From Shewanella electrica (GTDB taxonomy: Bacteria > Pseudomonadota > Gammaproteobacteria > Enterobacterales > Shewanellaceae), in NCBI RefSeq assembly GCF_022321485.1, contig NZ_JAKOGG010000001.1:434001-498000 (forward strand): a stretch of DNA of 64,000 nucleotides, in the 5' to 3' direction. Positions 23,202-32,930 of this stretch are shown here, piece by piece. Within the stretch, counting starts at the first letter, position 1. Each line of letters begins with the position of its first letter. The notes below the pieces were generated by a model. It ran no database searches. It worked only from the letters and a program-made list of their open reading frames with translations, and was not told the DNA's origin. A program made the position numbers and the translations under genes.

Positions 23202-24101
23202 ATGTCGCACTTGAATTATAACCATCTTTATTATTTTTGGATGGTGAATAAGAAAGGTTCCGTGACCAAAGCCGCCGAAACTCTGTGCCTGACACCACAA
23301 ACCATTACAGGGCAGATCCGCGCTTTTGAAGATCGTCTCAACGGCGCGGTATTCAAACGTAATGGCCGTAAACTCGAGCCCACCGAATTAGGCGAACTGA
23401 TTTTTCGCTATGCCGATAAGATGTTTGCTTTGTCCTACGAGATGCTTGATGTGCTCAATTATCGCAAAGATGATCGCGTATTATTTGAGGTGGGAGTGGC
23501 GGATGCGTTGTCGAAAGCGTTGGCTGGCAAAGTGTTGATGTCGGTGATGGCGCCAGATAGCAATATGCACATTGCCTGTTATGAAGCGACCCATGAAGAT
23601 CTGATGGCACGCTTACGTGAGCATAAACTCGATGTTATTTTATCTGATTGTGCGGGTGACTCGTTAAAGTACACCGAAATTCTCTCCAAAAAGCTGGGCG
23701 AAAGTGAAGTCGCCTTCTTTCATTTAGGGCCGTTGCAACAGCCATTTCCCGCGTGTTTGAGTGAGGCACCGTTACTCATTCCAAGTAAAAAATCTTCCTT
23801 AGGACAGCAGCTCTATCGTTGGTTTGCCGAGTTAGATCTTACCGTATCCATTGCCGGTGAATTTGATGATGCGGCGATGATGCGCGAGTTCGGATTTGCT
23901 GGGCGCGGCATTATCGTTGCTCCTGCGGTATATGCTGACGGCATTTTGGGCCGAGGCATGACTTTGCTTGGCACCACTGCCGATGTGTTAGAGGAATATC
24001 ACCTGATTTTTGCTGAACGCATGATCCAACATCCTGCGGTCAAAATGCTGTTGAGCAGTGATTTTGAATCATTGTTCCTCGGTCACGATTCTGCCGCTTG
24101 A
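23202..24101 (+). CDS. nhaR: LysR-type regulator NhaR
   Basis: Transcriptional activator that responds to Na+ and switches on nhaA in E. coli. The N-terminus MSHLNYNHLYYFWMVNKKGS and the winged helix-turn-helix VTKAAETLCLTPQTITGQIR are typical of NhaR. The effector domain contains LFEVGVADALSKALAGKVL and DVILSDCAGDSLKYTEILSK. Length 299 aa equals the E. coli protein. It lies downstream of nhaA and the small exported protein on the same strand, an arrangement that suggests coexpression. A GAGGAGG ribosome-binding site precedes the ATG. Confidence 0.95.
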   Translation: MSHLNYNHLYYFWMVNKKGSVTKAAETLCLTPQTITGQIRAFEDRLNGAVFKRNGRKLEPTELGELIFRYADKMFALSYEMLDVLNYRKDDRVLFEVGVADALSKALAGKVLMSVMAPDSNMHIACYEATHEDLMARLREHKLDVILSDCAGDSLKYTEILSKKLGESEVAFFHLGPLQQPFPACLSEAPLLIPSKKSSLGQQLYRWFAELDLTVSIAGEFDDAAMMREFGFAGRGIIVAPAVYADGILGRGMTLLGTTADVLEEYHLIFAERMIQHPAVKMLLSSDFESLFLGHDSAA

Positions 24102-24173
24102 GCCATTAGGCGAATCGACACTGCCTGTCTCAGCGAGTAAACTTGAGCCAGCATTTATAAATGGAGTGGCTAA

Positions 24174-24425
24174 ATGACCGAACCGATGAACTTTGCTCGT
24201 GTGAGATGGGCTTGCCGTCGCGGTATGTTAGAGCTGGATGTCCTATTTCAGCCGTTTGTTGAAAACCAATACCAATCGCTCTCTAACGAAGATAAAGCGA
24301 CCTTTGTGCGTCTGTTAGAATGTGAAGATCCTGAATTATTTGCGTGGTTTATGGGGCATAAACAGTGTGCCGATGCTGAACTAGCCGCGATGGTGACGCG
24401 GGTTCGTGGACGTGCAGCACCATAG
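24174..24425 (+). CDS. sdhE: FAD assembly factor SdhE
   Basis: Small cytoplasmic protein needed for covalent flavinylation of succinate dehydrogenase SdhA and fumarate reductase FrdA. The family motif RGxxELD is present as R16-G17-M-L-E20-L-D22 (ARVRWACRRGMLELDVLF). LECEDPELFAWFMGH near the C-terminus is also conserved. Length 83 aa is normal. It overlaps the next gene by 20 bp, the same sdhE-ygfX pair as in E. coli. Confidence 0.96.
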   Translation: MTEPMNFARVRWACRRGMLELDVLFQPFVENQYQSLSNEDKATFVRLLECEDPELFAWFMGHKQCADAELAAMVTRVRGRAAP

Positions 24426-24834
24426 TTTCTATCTCAAAAGCTCGGTCAGCCAGCGCTTAAGTTTCTTGACGCTGGCTGTTGTCATATTAGCGACATTTGC
24501 GCTGTGGCCTGATGTCGATCTACGGTTTTATCCCGCCGTGAAATATTTCTTGCTGACCGTTAGCGCACTCGCGTTGGTGCGCCAGTATTTGCACGTACAT
24601 CGTTGGCAGTTCAGCTTCACACTTGATGAGTACGGCCGTGTTTTGGCCGGTGATGAACAGGTGTGGCAACTCGGAGAACGCAGTTGGATATCGCCTTGGC
24701 TGATTGTGTGCTTTTTAGAGCGCAACGGCCGTGACACTCCGCTATTTTGCTTTGCGGATATGTTGGCCGACGATGATTACCGCAGCTTGTGCCGCTTGAT
24801 TATCAATCAGCGCTCATTGCCTCAATCAGGTTGA
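24406..24834 (+). CDS. ygfX: YgfX (CptA) family membrane protein
   Basis: A 142-residue inner-membrane protein with two adjacent hydrophobic segments (about residues 18-34 and 42-60) followed by a cytoplasmic domain. [17 protein letters not shown] and [19 protein letters not shown] match the C-terminal part of YgfX. In E. coli, YgfX was proposed as a toxin (CptA) affecting FtsZ/MreB paired with SdhE, but SdhE's main role is flavinylation, so that assignment is disputed. The start is GTG inside sdhE. The 3' end overlaps the convergent nadB by 13 bp. Confidence 0.88.
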   Translation: MDVQHHSFYLKSSVSQRLSFLTLAVVILATFALWPDVDLRFYPAVKYFLLTVSALALVRQYLHVHRWQFSFTLDEYGRVLAGDEQVWQLGERSWISPWLIVCFLERNGRDTPLFCFADMLADDDYRSLCRLIINQRSLPQSG

Positions 24835-26432
24835 AGTATGGATGGCTTAGGATGTGCGAGTTGCTGTGGATAGTCGATGTTGTAATGCAACCCGCGGCTT
24901 TCGTGGCGCGACATGGCGCAGCGAATAATCAATTCGGCCACCTGCACCAAATTACGCAACTCAAGTAAGTTGTTACTTACGCGGAAGTTACTGTAATACT
25001 CATCAATTTCTTGCTGTAACATGGTCACACGCCGTAGCGCTCGCTCTAGTCGTTTATTGGATCGCACGATACCGACATAGTCCCACATAAATAGTCTAAG
25101 TTCATGCCAGTTGTGGGCAATCACCACTTCTTCATCTGAGTTAGTCACTTGGCTTTCATCCCAAGCCGGGATGGCTACCCATGGCAACTTTTTGCTTAGT
25201 TGAGATTCAATATCTTCCGCCGCCGCTCTGGCGAAGACTAAACATTCCAGTAACGAATTACTTGCTAAACGATTGGCGCCGTGCAAACCGGTGTAAGCCA
25301 CTTCACCTATCGCGTACAGCCCATTGAGATCGGTCTGACCGTGTAAATCGGTCATCACTCCGCCACAGGTATAGTGTGCCGCTGGTACTACGGGAATCGG
25401 CTGTTGGGTAATGTCGATGCCCAAGGTTAAACAACGTTGATAGATCGTTGGAAAATGCTTCTTAATGAAATCACTATCTTTGTGGGAGATATCTAGATAG
25501 ACACAGTCTGCCCCGAGTTTTTTCATCTGATGATCTATAGCGCGTGCAACGATATCGCGTGGTGCCAATTCCGCGCGTTCGTCATACTCTGGCATAAAGC
25601 GGCTGCCGTCAGGGCGCAGTAGGTAAGCTCCTTCACCTCTCAATGCTTCAGTCAGTAGAAAGTTACGCGCCTCAGCATGATATAAACAGGTAGGGTGGAA
25701 CTGGTTAAACTCCATATTGGCGACACGGCAGCCCGCGCGCCAAGCCATGGCAATGCCATCGCCCGATGATACATCTGGATTTGAGGTATATTGATAAACT
25801 TTAGATGAACCGCCGGTGGATAAAGCCACGAAGCGTGCTTGAATCGTTTCGACGCGCTCTTGGGCACGATTCCATACATAAGCGCCGAGCACGCGATTGC
25901 CAGAATGGCCTAGCTTGCGCGTGGTAATCAAATCTACCGCGTTATAGCGCTCCAGCACATTAATATTGGGATGCTGCTTGGCCAGTTGCTGTAGTGTGGT
26001 TTGTACTTCTTTACCCGTGGCATCCGCAGCATGAAGAATACGGCGGTGACTGTGGCCGCCCTCACGAGTCAGATGATAGTGCGCCTCATCGACACTGCCA
26101 TCGGGTAATTCATCTTTATCGAACGCAACGCCACATTCAATCAGCCACTGCATGGCCGCTTTGGCATTTTCGGCGGTGAAGGTCACCGCCGTTTCATCGC
26201 ATAAGCCGGCGCCAGCAACCAAAGTGTCGGCCACATGGGATTCTATGGTATCCTCAGCGTCGAAAACGGAGGCGATGCCTCCTTGCGCATAATAAGTGGA
26301 ACCTTCATTAAGTGGTCCCTTAGACAATACAGTGACTTTACAACGAGTTGCCAGATGTAGCGCTAGGGTTAAGCCTGCGGCACCACTACCAATAATTAAC
26401 ACGTCAGTGGAGTGTTCAACTGCTTGTTTCAT
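24822..26432 (-). CDS. nadB: L-aspartate oxidase
   Basis: FAD enzyme that oxidises L-aspartate to iminoaspartate, the first step of de novo NAD synthesis with NadA. The N-terminal dinucleotide motif is [17 protein letters not shown]. The active-site region [20 protein letters not shown], the HPTCLYHAE and [13 protein letters not shown] blocks, [13 protein letters not shown] and the [20 protein letters not shown] stretch are all conserved. Length 536 aa is normal. It is divergent from rpoE, as in E. coli. Confidence 0.97.
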   Translation of the reverse strand: MKQAVEHSTDVLIIGSGAAGLTLALHLATRCKVTVLSKGPLNEGSTYYAQGGIASVFDAEDTIESHVADTLVAGAGLCDETAVTFTAENAKAAMQWLIECGVAFDKDELPDGSVDEAHYHLTREGGHSHRRILHAADATGKEVQTTLQQLAKQHPNINVLERYNAVDLITTRKLGHSGNRVLGAYVWNRAQERVETIQARFVALSTGGSSKVYQYTSNPDVSSGDGIAMAWRAGCRVANMEFNQFHPTCLYHAEARNFLLTEALRGEGAYLLRPDGSRFMPEYDERAELAPRDIVARAIDHQMKKLGADCVYLDISHKDSDFIKKHFPTIYQRCLTLGIDITQQPIPVVPAAHYTCGGVMTDLHGQTDLNGLYAIGEVAYTGLHGANRLASNSLLECLVFARAAAEDIESQLSKKLPWVAIPAWDESQVTNSDEEVVIAHNWHELRLFMWDYVGIVRSNKRLERALRRVTMLQQEIDEYYSNFRVSNNLLELRNLVQVAELIIRCAMSRHESRGLHYNIDYPQQLAHPKPSILQPD

Positions 26433-26541
26433 GGGGTATTATGCACAAATAAGATGGTTGGATAATCCTATACCAACTCATGCTTGTTAGGTAATACTTT
26501 TGTCTTTGAAAACAGATTTCAAAAAATTAAAAGATCATTAA

Positions 26542-26568
26542 GAACTTTTTAGAAAGGCGCCGGTCTAC
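26542..26568 (+). promoter_or_regulatory. Sigma-E-type promoter of rpoE
   Basis: GAACTT (26542-26547) and TCTAC (26564-26568), separated by 16 bp, fit the sigma-E consensus GGAACTT-N16-TCTGA/TCAAA. They lie 65 bp before the rpoE start, so sigma-E probably activates its own operon, as in E. coli. Confidence 0.7.
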
Positions 26569-26632
26569 ATATGTGAATGTGATTCGAGCGACTGAGAAAT
26601 CAGCATTTTAGATTTGGGAGAAGTCGGCTCGA

Positions 26633-27211
26633 ATGAGTGGACAGATAAGTGATCAACAACTGGTTGAACGAGTTCAACGAGGTGATAAAAACGCATTTAA
26701 CCTGTTGGTACAAAAGTACCAAAGTAAGGTAATTAACTTAATATCGCGTTACGTACGCAACCAAGCCGACGTGGCAGATGTCGCTCAAGAAGCCTTCATC
26801 AAAGCCTACCGCGCGTTGCCTAATTTTCGTGGTGATAGTGCTTTTTATACTTGGTTGTACCGCATTGCCGTAAACACAGCGAAAAACCATCTTGTATCGC
26901 AGGGGCGCAGAGCCCCAAGTAATGATGTTGATGCAGAGGAAGCTGAGTTTTATGAAGGCAGTGATGCGTTGAAAGAGTTTGCTTCGCCCGAACGTTTAAT
27001 GCTTTCTGACGAAATCAAACAAGTGATTTTCGACACTTTAGAATCATTGCCAGAAGAATTGAAAATGGCGATTTCGCTTCGAGAACTTGATGGTATGAGT
27101 TACGAAGAGATTGCCAATGTGATGGAGTGCCCCGTCGGAACCGTGAGGTCTCGTATTTTTAGGGCGCGTGAAGCCATCGACAAAAAGCTCCAGCCTTTGC
27201 TTGAGCGATAA
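26633..27211 (+). CDS. rpoE: RNA polymerase sigma-E factor
   Basis: ECF sigma factor of the envelope-stress response. Region 2 is present with the promoter-melting helix (YVRNQADVADVAQEAFIKAY, then RGDSAFYTWLYRIAVNTAKN). Region 4 has the helix-turn-helix LDGMSYEEIANVMECPVG followed by TVRSRIFRAREAIDK. Length 192 aa matches E. coli RpoE. It heads the rpoE-rseA-rseB-rseC operon. Confidence 0.98.
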   Translation: MSGQISDQQLVERVQRGDKNAFNLLVQKYQSKVINLISRYVRNQADVADVAQEAFIKAYRALPNFRGDSAFYTWLYRIAVNTAKNHLVSQGRRAPSNDVDAEEAEFYEGSDALKEFASPERLMLSDEIKQVIFDTLESLPEELKMAISLRELDGMSYEEIANVMECPVGTVRSRIFRAREAIDKKLQPLLER

Positions 27212-27238
27212 TCATCAATCTAACAGGTGAGTTAAGTA

Positions 27239-27856
27239 ATGGAAAAATTTGGTCAAGAGTGGGTCTCTGCAGCAGTGGATGGTGAAACCGATTCACAAGC
27301 AATTGCTGAGCTTGCTAGCGACAAAGCTTCTCATGAAAAGTGGCGCAACTATCATATGATTGGTGATGCGATGAGAGGGGAGCTGCCTCAGACCCTGAAT
27401 TTGGACCTCTCAGCCCGCATTGCTGATGCGATTGAGCAGGAGCCAACTATCATGGAACCAACGCCATCTCGCGAAGAAGCTACTGAGCAACAGATCGCGG
27501 CGAAAGTGTCAGGTGATTCAGTCAAAGTGGTACCGTTTTACAAGCAGTTTGGTCAATATGCGATTGCCGCAACGGTCGCTGTGATGGCGATTGTGGGTGT
27601 GCAAAATATGAACCAGACAGCAGGTGATACCGATATTACCTCTCCGGCATTGGTGACTCGACCATTAATCGGTAGTGCTTCACCGGTGAGCTATCAAGGC
27701 CCCGGTGTCCAGCAAGGGTACACCAACGAGCAACTGCGTGAGCAGCAACAACGTGTTAATAGTTATCTGCAAGACCATTTGCTGCAACAAAGATTGAATG
27801 CAGGTGCTGTTGTGGATAACAATATGAAGGAAACCCCAGCTCCGGCAAATCAGTAA
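27239..27856 (+). CDS. rseA: Anti-sigma-E factor RseA
   Basis: Membrane-anchored inhibitor that holds RpoE at the inner membrane until cleaved by DegS and RseP. The N-terminal cytoplasmic domain (EWVSAAVDGETDS, KWRNYHMIGDAMRGELP) binds sigma-E. A single transmembrane helix lies at about residues 103-118 (YAIAATVAVMAIVGVQ). The C-terminal periplasmic part contains the RseB-binding helix (LREQQQRVNSYLQDHLLQQR). Length 205 aa is normal. Confidence 0.93.
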   Translation: MEKFGQEWVSAAVDGETDSQAIAELASDKASHEKWRNYHMIGDAMRGELPQTLNLDLSARIADAIEQEPTIMEPTPSREEATEQQIAAKVSGDSVKVVPFYKQFGQYAIAATVAVMAIVGVQNMNQTAGDTDITSPALVTRPLIGSASPVSYQGPGVQQGYTNEQLREQQQRVNSYLQDHLLQQRLNAGAVVDNNMKETPAPANQ

Positions 27857-27866
27857 GGAATTCTTT

Positions 27867-28802
27867 TTGCGTGCTGTAATCCTGTCCTTTATCTTTTTAG
27901 TTGTTCCTGCATTTGCGCAGGAGCAACTGACCGCGAAAGCCTGGCTCGAGAATATGAGTCAGGCTTTACATCAAAAGCAGTTCAAACTTTCAGTTATTCA
28001 ACTACAAGCCGATGAGATTCGGCCGATTATCTACATGCATGGTGTTGTTGATAATACGGAAGTTGCCTTTCTTGAGCACCTAAACGGCCCTAAAAAGAAT
28101 GCGATCCGCGTGGGTAACACGGTGACCTATTTAGAGCATGAACAACAAGCGTACAGTATCAGAGCTAATCGTATCCCCGGTGTGTTACCTGAAGCACTCG
28201 CTGGCGACATTAACGAGCTTGAGGCTGGATACCAGTTTGTTGTCGGTGGACGTACTCGACTTGCTGGACGCGTAGGGCAGATGATTCGTTTCATGCCGCG
28301 CGATGATTATCGTTATCAGGCGGCAGTATGGATCGATATGGAAACTTATCTGCCGCTGCGTTATGACGTAATTACTCAAGACAACAAGCTGCTTGAGCAA
28401 GTGTTGGCTATCGAGTTATTTGATTTTGATGAACCACCATCATTGATTAAAGAAGCATATAAACAGCCTTGGCCAGAGGCGATGAGCCCGTCGGAACGCC
28501 AAGATGGTCAAAATTGGCAATTTGACTGGCTGCCTGCTGGTTTTAAAGTGATCGTGCGTGACTATCATCGGTTGTTTAATAGCAGCCAAGCGGTGGAATA
28601 TGTTGCCCTAACCGATGGTTTGAGCAATATTTCGGTATATATTGCTCGCAAAGGTGATACCTCATTGCCGGACGAGTTGATCACTCGCAATGGCATTGCC
28701 ATGGTGACGCGTGATGCTGGGAAGCAGGTCGAAGTGGTTGCGATTGGTAAAGTCCCCAAATCTGCGTTAGAACGTATCGCCGAGAGCATTAAGTTAAAGT
28801 GA
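27867..28802 (+). CDS. rseB: Sigma-E regulatory protein RseB
   Basis: Periplasmic protein that binds the RseA C-terminus and protects it from DegS; it also senses lipid intermediates. A signal peptide (RAVILSFIFLVVPAFAQ, cleavage about residue 17) is followed by the MucB/RseB N-terminal lipoprotein-like domain (AWLENMSQALHQKQFKLSVI, HLNGPKKNAIRVGN) and the smaller C-terminal domain (WQFDWLPAGFKVIVRDYHRL). Translation starts at TTG, six bases after TAAGGAA; this is the only start that keeps the signal peptide. Length 311 aa is normal. Confidence 0.93.
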   Translation: MRAVILSFIFLVVPAFAQEQLTAKAWLENMSQALHQKQFKLSVIQLQADEIRPIIYMHGVVDNTEVAFLEHLNGPKKNAIRVGNTVTYLEHEQQAYSIRANRIPGVLPEALAGDINELEAGYQFVVGGRTRLAGRVGQMIRFMPRDDYRYQAAVWIDMETYLPLRYDVITQDNKLLEQVLAIELFDFDEPPSLIKEAYKQPWPEAMSPSERQDGQNWQFDWLPAGFKVIVRDYHRLFNSSQAVEYVALTDGLSNISVYIARKGDTSLPDELITRNGIAMVTRDAGKQVEVVAIGKVPKSALERIAESIKLK

Positions 28803-28812
28803 GGGCTTGGGT

Positions 28813-29292
28813 ATGATGGAGCAGGTCGGAAGAGTCATTAAGGCGGATACCGACGGTTGGGTAACCGTTGAAGTTGAGATGAAAAGCGCATGTAGCCATT
28901 GCTCACAGAGCGAATCATGTGGCACGTCGGCGATCTCTAAAGCGTTTAGTGCGCGTGTCCAGCAGTTTTCTTTGCCTGCTTCGCAAACCTATGCCCCTGG
29001 AACCTTGTTAAAGCTTGGTCTACCTGAAAGTGTGGTATTAAAAGCCGCAGCGCTAGTCTACCTGTTGCCGCTGTTGGGGTTATTCCTAGGCGGTATTGTG
29101 GGGGGCATGTTGGCGACTGCGTTGGATATTAATACCGATGCCAGCAGCGCCATGTTTGCCGTCGCTGCCGCTCTGGCCGCTTGGCGGTTAGGTAAAGCGC
29201 GCGCCGTTACCATGGAACGTGATGCGCAACCGGTCATTTTAGCCAACCTTGGCACCGCCATGGAGAGTGAGTCTTCTCATTGCCAGTGCTAA
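28813..29292 (+). CDS. rseC: Sigma-E positive regulator RseC/MucC
   Basis: Inner-membrane protein of the RseC/MucC family, a positive modulator of sigma-E in E. coli; RseC and its relatives are also linked to electron-transfer (Rsx/Rnf) functions. The N-terminal cysteine cluster is C27-x2-C30-x5-C36 (SACSHCSQSESCG), and two hydrophobic segments follow (AAALVYLLPLLGLFLGGIVG and a second around SSAMFAVAAALAAWRLG). I chose the ATG seven bases after GAGGG. Length 159 aa is typical. Confidence 0.9.
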   Translation: MMEQVGRVIKADTDGWVTVEVEMKSACSHCSQSESCGTSAISKAFSARVQQFSLPASQTYAPGTLLKLGLPESVVLKAAALVYLLPLLGLFLGGIVGGMLATALDINTDASSAMFAVAAALAAWRLGKARAVTMERDAQPVILANLGTAMESESSHCQC

Positions 29293-29330
29293 GTCTGTTC
29301 ACTTTTTTCTCATCGACTAATCTAATTGGT

Positions 29331-29365
29331 AAAAGTGCGGCAATCAGGTACAATTCCGCACTTTT
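29331..29365 (+). terminator. Hairpin terminator between rseC and lepA
   Basis: A perfect 10-bp inverted repeat, AAAAGTGCGG / CCGCACTTTT, encloses a 15-nt loop. The right arm ends in TTTT, so it can act as a terminator or partial attenuator separating the rpoE operon from lepA. Confidence 0.6.
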
Positions 29366-29402
29366 AGAACCCCTGTCTCAGTAGAGTTTTCCCAGCAGCA
29401 TA

Positions 29403-31193
29403 ATGAAAAATATTCGAAACTTCTCAATTATTGCGCACATTGACCACGGTAAATCTACCCTGTCAGATCGACTGATCCAAGTTTGCGGTGGTTTAACCGA
29501 CCGCGAAATGGCGGCTCAAGTGCTTGACTCTATGGACCTTGAGCGCGAGCGTGGTATTACCATCAAAGCGCAAAGTGTGACTTTGGATTACAAAGCCAAA
29601 AACGGTGAAATCTATCAGTTGAACTTTATTGATACTCCCGGCCACGTCGACTTTTCTTATGAAGTGTCACGTTCATTGGCCGCTTGTGAAGGTGCTCTGC
29701 TGGTTGTAGACGCTGGACAAGGGGTAGAAGCGCAAACGCTAGCCAACTGTTACACCGCTTTGGATATGAACATGGACGTCGTGCCTGTTCTAAACAAAAT
29801 CGATTTGCCACAGGCTGAGCCTGAACGTGTGATCGAAGAAATCGAAGACATCGTTGGTATTGAAGCGAAGAACGCCGTGCGTTGTTCTGCTAAAACAGGT
29901 TTAGGTGTCGATGAGGTGCTGGAAACTATCGTGGCGCAGATCCCGCCACCAGAAGGTAATCCAGATGCTCCATTGCAGGCCTTGATCATTGACTCGTGGT
30001 TTGACTCATATCTTGGTGTGGTGTCATTAGTACGTATCAAGCATGGTATTTTGCGCAAAGGCGACAAGTTTAAAGTGATGTCGACTGGCCAAACTCATAC
30101 CGCTGACCGCGTTGGTATCTTCACGCCAAAGCAAACCGATAAAACTGAACTGAAAACTGGTGAAGTGGGGTTTGTGGTTGCCGGGATTAAAGAGATCCAC
30201 GGCGCACCTGTGGGCGATACCTTAACGCTTGCGAAAAACGGCGCTGAAAAACCATTGCCGGGTTTTAAAAAGGTAAAACCACAGGTTTACGCCGGTGTGT
30301 TTACCATCAGTACCGACGACTATGAAAGCTTCCGCGACGCACTGAATAAACTGAGCCTTAACGACGCTTCATTGCAGTTTGAGCCAGAAACCTCTTCCGC
30401 ATTGGGCTTTGGCTTCCGTATCGGTTACCTCGGCTTACTGCACATGGAGATTATTCAAGAGCGCCTAGAGCGCGAATATAATCTCGACCTGATCACTACT
30501 GCTCCTACAGTAGAGTACGAAGTGGAACTCACCAACGGTGAAGTGGTCTACGTGGATAACCCTTCTGAGTTGCCACCATTGAGCAATATTGAAGAGATCC
30601 GCGAGCCGATTGTTGAAGCCAACATTCTGGTGCCGAAAGATTACCTTGGTAACGTGATCACGCTGTGCGTTGAAAAACGTGGTGTGCAGAAAAACATGGT
30701 GTACCACGGTAACCAAGTGGCATTGACTTACCATCTGCCTGCGGCAGAAGTGGTAATGGACTTCTTCGACCGCTTGAAATCAACCAGCCGTGGTTATGCA
30801 TCGTTGGAATATAACTTTGTTTACTTCCAAACCGCCGACATGGTGCGTCTCGATGTCTTGATTAACGGTGATCGTGTTGATGCATTGGCGATGATTCTGC
30901 ACCGCGAAAACGTGCGCTACCGTGGTTTAGCTTTGGTCGATAAGATGAAAGAGCTGATCCCACGGCAGATGTTTGATATCGCAATTCAGGCCGCCATTGG
31001 TAGCCAAGTGGTTGCGCGCTCAACCGTGAAAGCATTGCGTAAAGACGTAACCGCTAAATGTTATGGCGGTGACGTATCGCGTAAGAAGAAACTGCTACAG
31101 AAGCAGAAAGAAGGTAAAAAACGCATGAAGCAACTCGGCAACGTTGAAGTACCGCAGGAAGCCTTCCTCGCCGTACTAAAACTGAACGAGTAA
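29403..31193 (+). CDS. lepA: Elongation factor 4 (LepA)
   Basis: Ribosome-associated GTPase that acts on initiation/back-translocation and stress translation. The GTP-binding motifs are intact: G1 [11 protein letters not shown]2 region [14 protein letters not shown]3 [18 protein letters not shown]4 [10 protein letters not shown]. The LepA-specific C-terminal domain is present ([20 protein letters not shown] and [20 protein letters not shown]). Length 596 aa is normal. A 142-bp structured gap separates it from lepB. Confidence 0.98.
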   Translation: MKNIRNFSIIAHIDHGKSTLSDRLIQVCGGLTDREMAAQVLDSMDLERERGITIKAQSVTLDYKAKNGEIYQLNFIDTPGHVDFSYEVSRSLAACEGALLVVDAGQGVEAQTLANCYTALDMNMDVVPVLNKIDLPQAEPERVIEEIEDIVGIEAKNAVRCSAKTGLGVDEVLETIVAQIPPPEGNPDAPLQALIIDSWFDSYLGVVSLVRIKHGILRKGDKFKVMSTGQTHTADRVGIFTPKQTDKTELKTGEVGFVVAGIKEIHGAPVGDTLTLAKNGAEKPLPGFKKVKPQVYAGVFTISTDDYESFRDALNKLSLNDASLQFEPETSSALGFGFRIGYLGLLHMEIIQERLEREYNLDLITTAPTVEYEVELTNGEVVYVDNPSELPPLSNIEEIREPIVEANILVPKDYLGNVITLCVEKRGVQKNMVYHGNQVALTYHLPAAEVVMDFFDRLKSTSRGYASLEYNFVYFQTADMVRLDVLINGDRVDALAMILHRENVRYRGLALVDKMKELIPRQMFDIAIQAAIGSQVVARSTVKALRKDVTAKCYGGDVSRKKKLLQKQKEGKKRMKQLGNVEVPQEAFLAVLKLNE

Positions 31194-31217
31194 TGGATTC
31201 GTTGTAATAACTCACTT

Positions 31218-31300
31218 CTTTTCATTGCGCCGCTTTCTGCGGCGCTTTGGTTAGTTTGCTCAACGTGGAGCGCGAGCGATTAACCAAAGTGAATGAAAAG
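31218..31300 (+). other. Predicted three-way RNA fold between lepA and lepB
   Basis: Three perfectly paired helices nest without conflict: an outer stem CTTTTCATT (31218-31226) with AATGAAAAG (31292-31300), hairpin 1 GCGCCGC / GCGGCGC (31227-31233 and 31239-31245), and hairpin 2 TTTGGTTA (31246-31253) with TAACCAAA (31281-31288). Hairpin 1 followed by TTT could be a weak terminator. The whole precedes lepB-rnc-era-recO, so it may be a processing or control element. Confidence 0.5.
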
Positions 31301-31335
31301 ACTGATACCCATTAAGGCAGGAGACTTTTTAATTC

Positions 31336-32250
31336 ATGGCAGCCTATTTTTCGACGTTCCTCGTCATTGTAACGCTGATTTCTGGTGTCATTTGGGCACT
31401 TGATGCGTGGTTGTGGGCACCGAAGCGTAAAGCGCGTCTAGCGGCGGCGAAAGCTAAGACTCAGGAGTTAACCGAAGAAGCGCAAGCAACTATTCTGCGT
31501 GAATCCGGCGTTGTAGAAACTGCTAAGTCGATCTTTCCGGTGATCGCCTTTGTAACGATTCTGCGCTCATTCTTGTGGGAACCGTTCCAAATTCCTTCAG
31601 GCTCAATGATGCCGACTCTGCTGGTGGGTGACTTCATTTTGGTAGAGAAATTTGCTTACGGGATTAAAGACCCTGTATGGCGGACTAAATTGGTTGATAC
31701 TGGTGAACCTCAGCGTGGCGATATTTTTGTCTTTAAATACCCTGAAGATGAAACTGTTGATTACATTAAACGCGTGGTCGGTTTACCGGGTGATCGCATC
31801 ATCTATCGCAACAAACAGTTGTATATTCAACAAGCCTGTCACGAGCAGACACCGTGTCCGCAGCCTGAGCTGATCAGCCATACTGAAGTAAGCCGCGGTG
31901 ATTTCCTGCAAGACGGTGTACCGTTGTTGCGTTACCATGAACAACTTGGCGAAGTGAAACACGATATTTTGATCAACCCACTGCGCCCAGAGCCAACTGC
32001 ATATTATTACCAACAACCCGGTACCACAGAAGGTGAATACCTCGTGCCTGAAGGCATGTATTTCGCCATGGGGGATAACCGTGATAACAGCACTGACAGC
32101 CGTTTTTGGGGCTTTGTGCCAGAGGCTAACTTAGTTGGCCGCGCGGTATGCATTTGGATTAGTTTTGAATTTGATCGTAAACCGGATGATTTTCTGCCGC
32201 ACTGGGTACCAAGCGGCGTGAGATTTGACCGTATAGGTGGTTTGGAGTAA
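31336..32250 (+). CDS. lepB: Signal peptidase I
   Basis: Inner-membrane serine protease that removes Sec and Tat signal peptides on the periplasmic side. The catalytic dyad is S90 ([17 protein letters not shown]) and K145 ([14 protein letters not shown]), the same numbers as in E. coli. The C-terminal [18 protein letters not shown] block is conserved. Two transmembrane segments lie at about residues 3-22 and 63-80. Length 304 aa is slightly shorter than E. coli LepB. Its stop overlaps the rnc start by one base. Confidence 0.97.
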   Translation: MAAYFSTFLVIVTLISGVIWALDAWLWAPKRKARLAAAKAKTQELTEEAQATILRESGVVETAKSIFPVIAFVTILRSFLWEPFQIPSGSMMPTLLVGDFILVEKFAYGIKDPVWRTKLVDTGEPQRGDIFVFKYPEDETVDYIKRVVGLPGDRIIYRNKQLYIQQACHEQTPCPQPELISHTEVSRGDFLQDGVPLLRYHEQLGEVKHDILINPLRPEPTAYYYQQPGTTEGEYLVPEGMYFAMGDNRDNSTDSRFWGFVPEANLVGRAVCIWISFEFDRKPDDFLPHWVPSGVRFDRIGGLE

Positions 32251-32930
32251 TGGAACCGATTAAAAACATCGGTCGTTTGTGCCGTACATTAGGCTATAGC
32301 TTTAACGATGAGTCATTGCTGCTGCAAGCATTGACTCACCGCAGTGCAGCCAACAATCACAATGAGCGTCTAGAATTCCTAGGTGACTCAATTTTATCTA
32401 TCATCATTTCTGACGCGTTATACCGTCAGTTTCCTAAGGCGACTGAAGGCGATTTGAGCCGTATGCGCGCCTCGTTAGTTCGTGGTGATACCTTGGCGAA
32501 AGTCGCCAAGGAGTTTCAGTTGGGTGACTATTTAACGCTTGGCCCCGGTGAGTTGAAAAGCGGTGGTTTCCGCCGTGAATCGATTCTCGCCGATGCCGTA
32601 GAAGCGATTATTGGCGCGATTTATCTTGATAGCGAACTGGAAACGGTGCGTGGTTTATTGCTCGGTTGGTATGAGCAACGCCTGCAAGAGATTAAGCCAG
32701 GATTGAGCCAGAAAGATGCAAAAACCCAATTGCAGGAGTATCTGCAAGGGGATAAGAAACCACTGCCAGAGTATGAAGTGGTTTCAGTTGAAGGTGAGGC
32801 GCACAACCAACGCTTCACCGTAGAATGCCGTATTGAAGGGCAGGCTAATGCTGTTACTGGCGTTGGCAGCTCTCGTCGTAAAGCGGAACAACAAGCTGCC
32901 GCGCAAGCGCTGGAGTTACTGAAAAAATGA
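32250..32930 (+). CDS. rnc: Ribonuclease III
   Basis: Double-strand-specific endoribonuclease for rRNA processing and mRNA control. The catalytic signature [20 protein letters not shown] and the second acidic block [17 protein letters not shown] provide the metal-binding Glu/Asp residues. The C-terminal double-stranded RNA-binding domain ([20 protein letters not shown], then [20 protein letters not shown]) is complete. Length 226 aa matches E. coli. It overlaps era by four bases. In E. coli RNase III controls its own operon by cleaving the leader. Confidence 0.98.
   Translation: MEPIKNIGRLCRTLGYSFNDESLLLQALTHRSAANNHNERLEFLGDSILSIIISDALYRQFPKATEGDLSRMRASLVRGDTLAKVAKEFQLGDYLTLGPGELKSGGFRRESILADAVEAIIGAIYLDSELETVRGLLLGWYEQRLQEIKPGLSQKDAKTQLQEYLQGDKKPLPEYEVVSVEGEAHNQRFTVECRIEGQANAVTGVGSSRRKAEQQAAAQALELLKK

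Noticed and set aside
24406-24834. sdhE-ygfX as a toxin-antitoxin defence module
   Set aside because: SdhE is a flavinylation factor with its RGxxELD motif intact, and the gene pair is ordinary in gammaproteobacteria.
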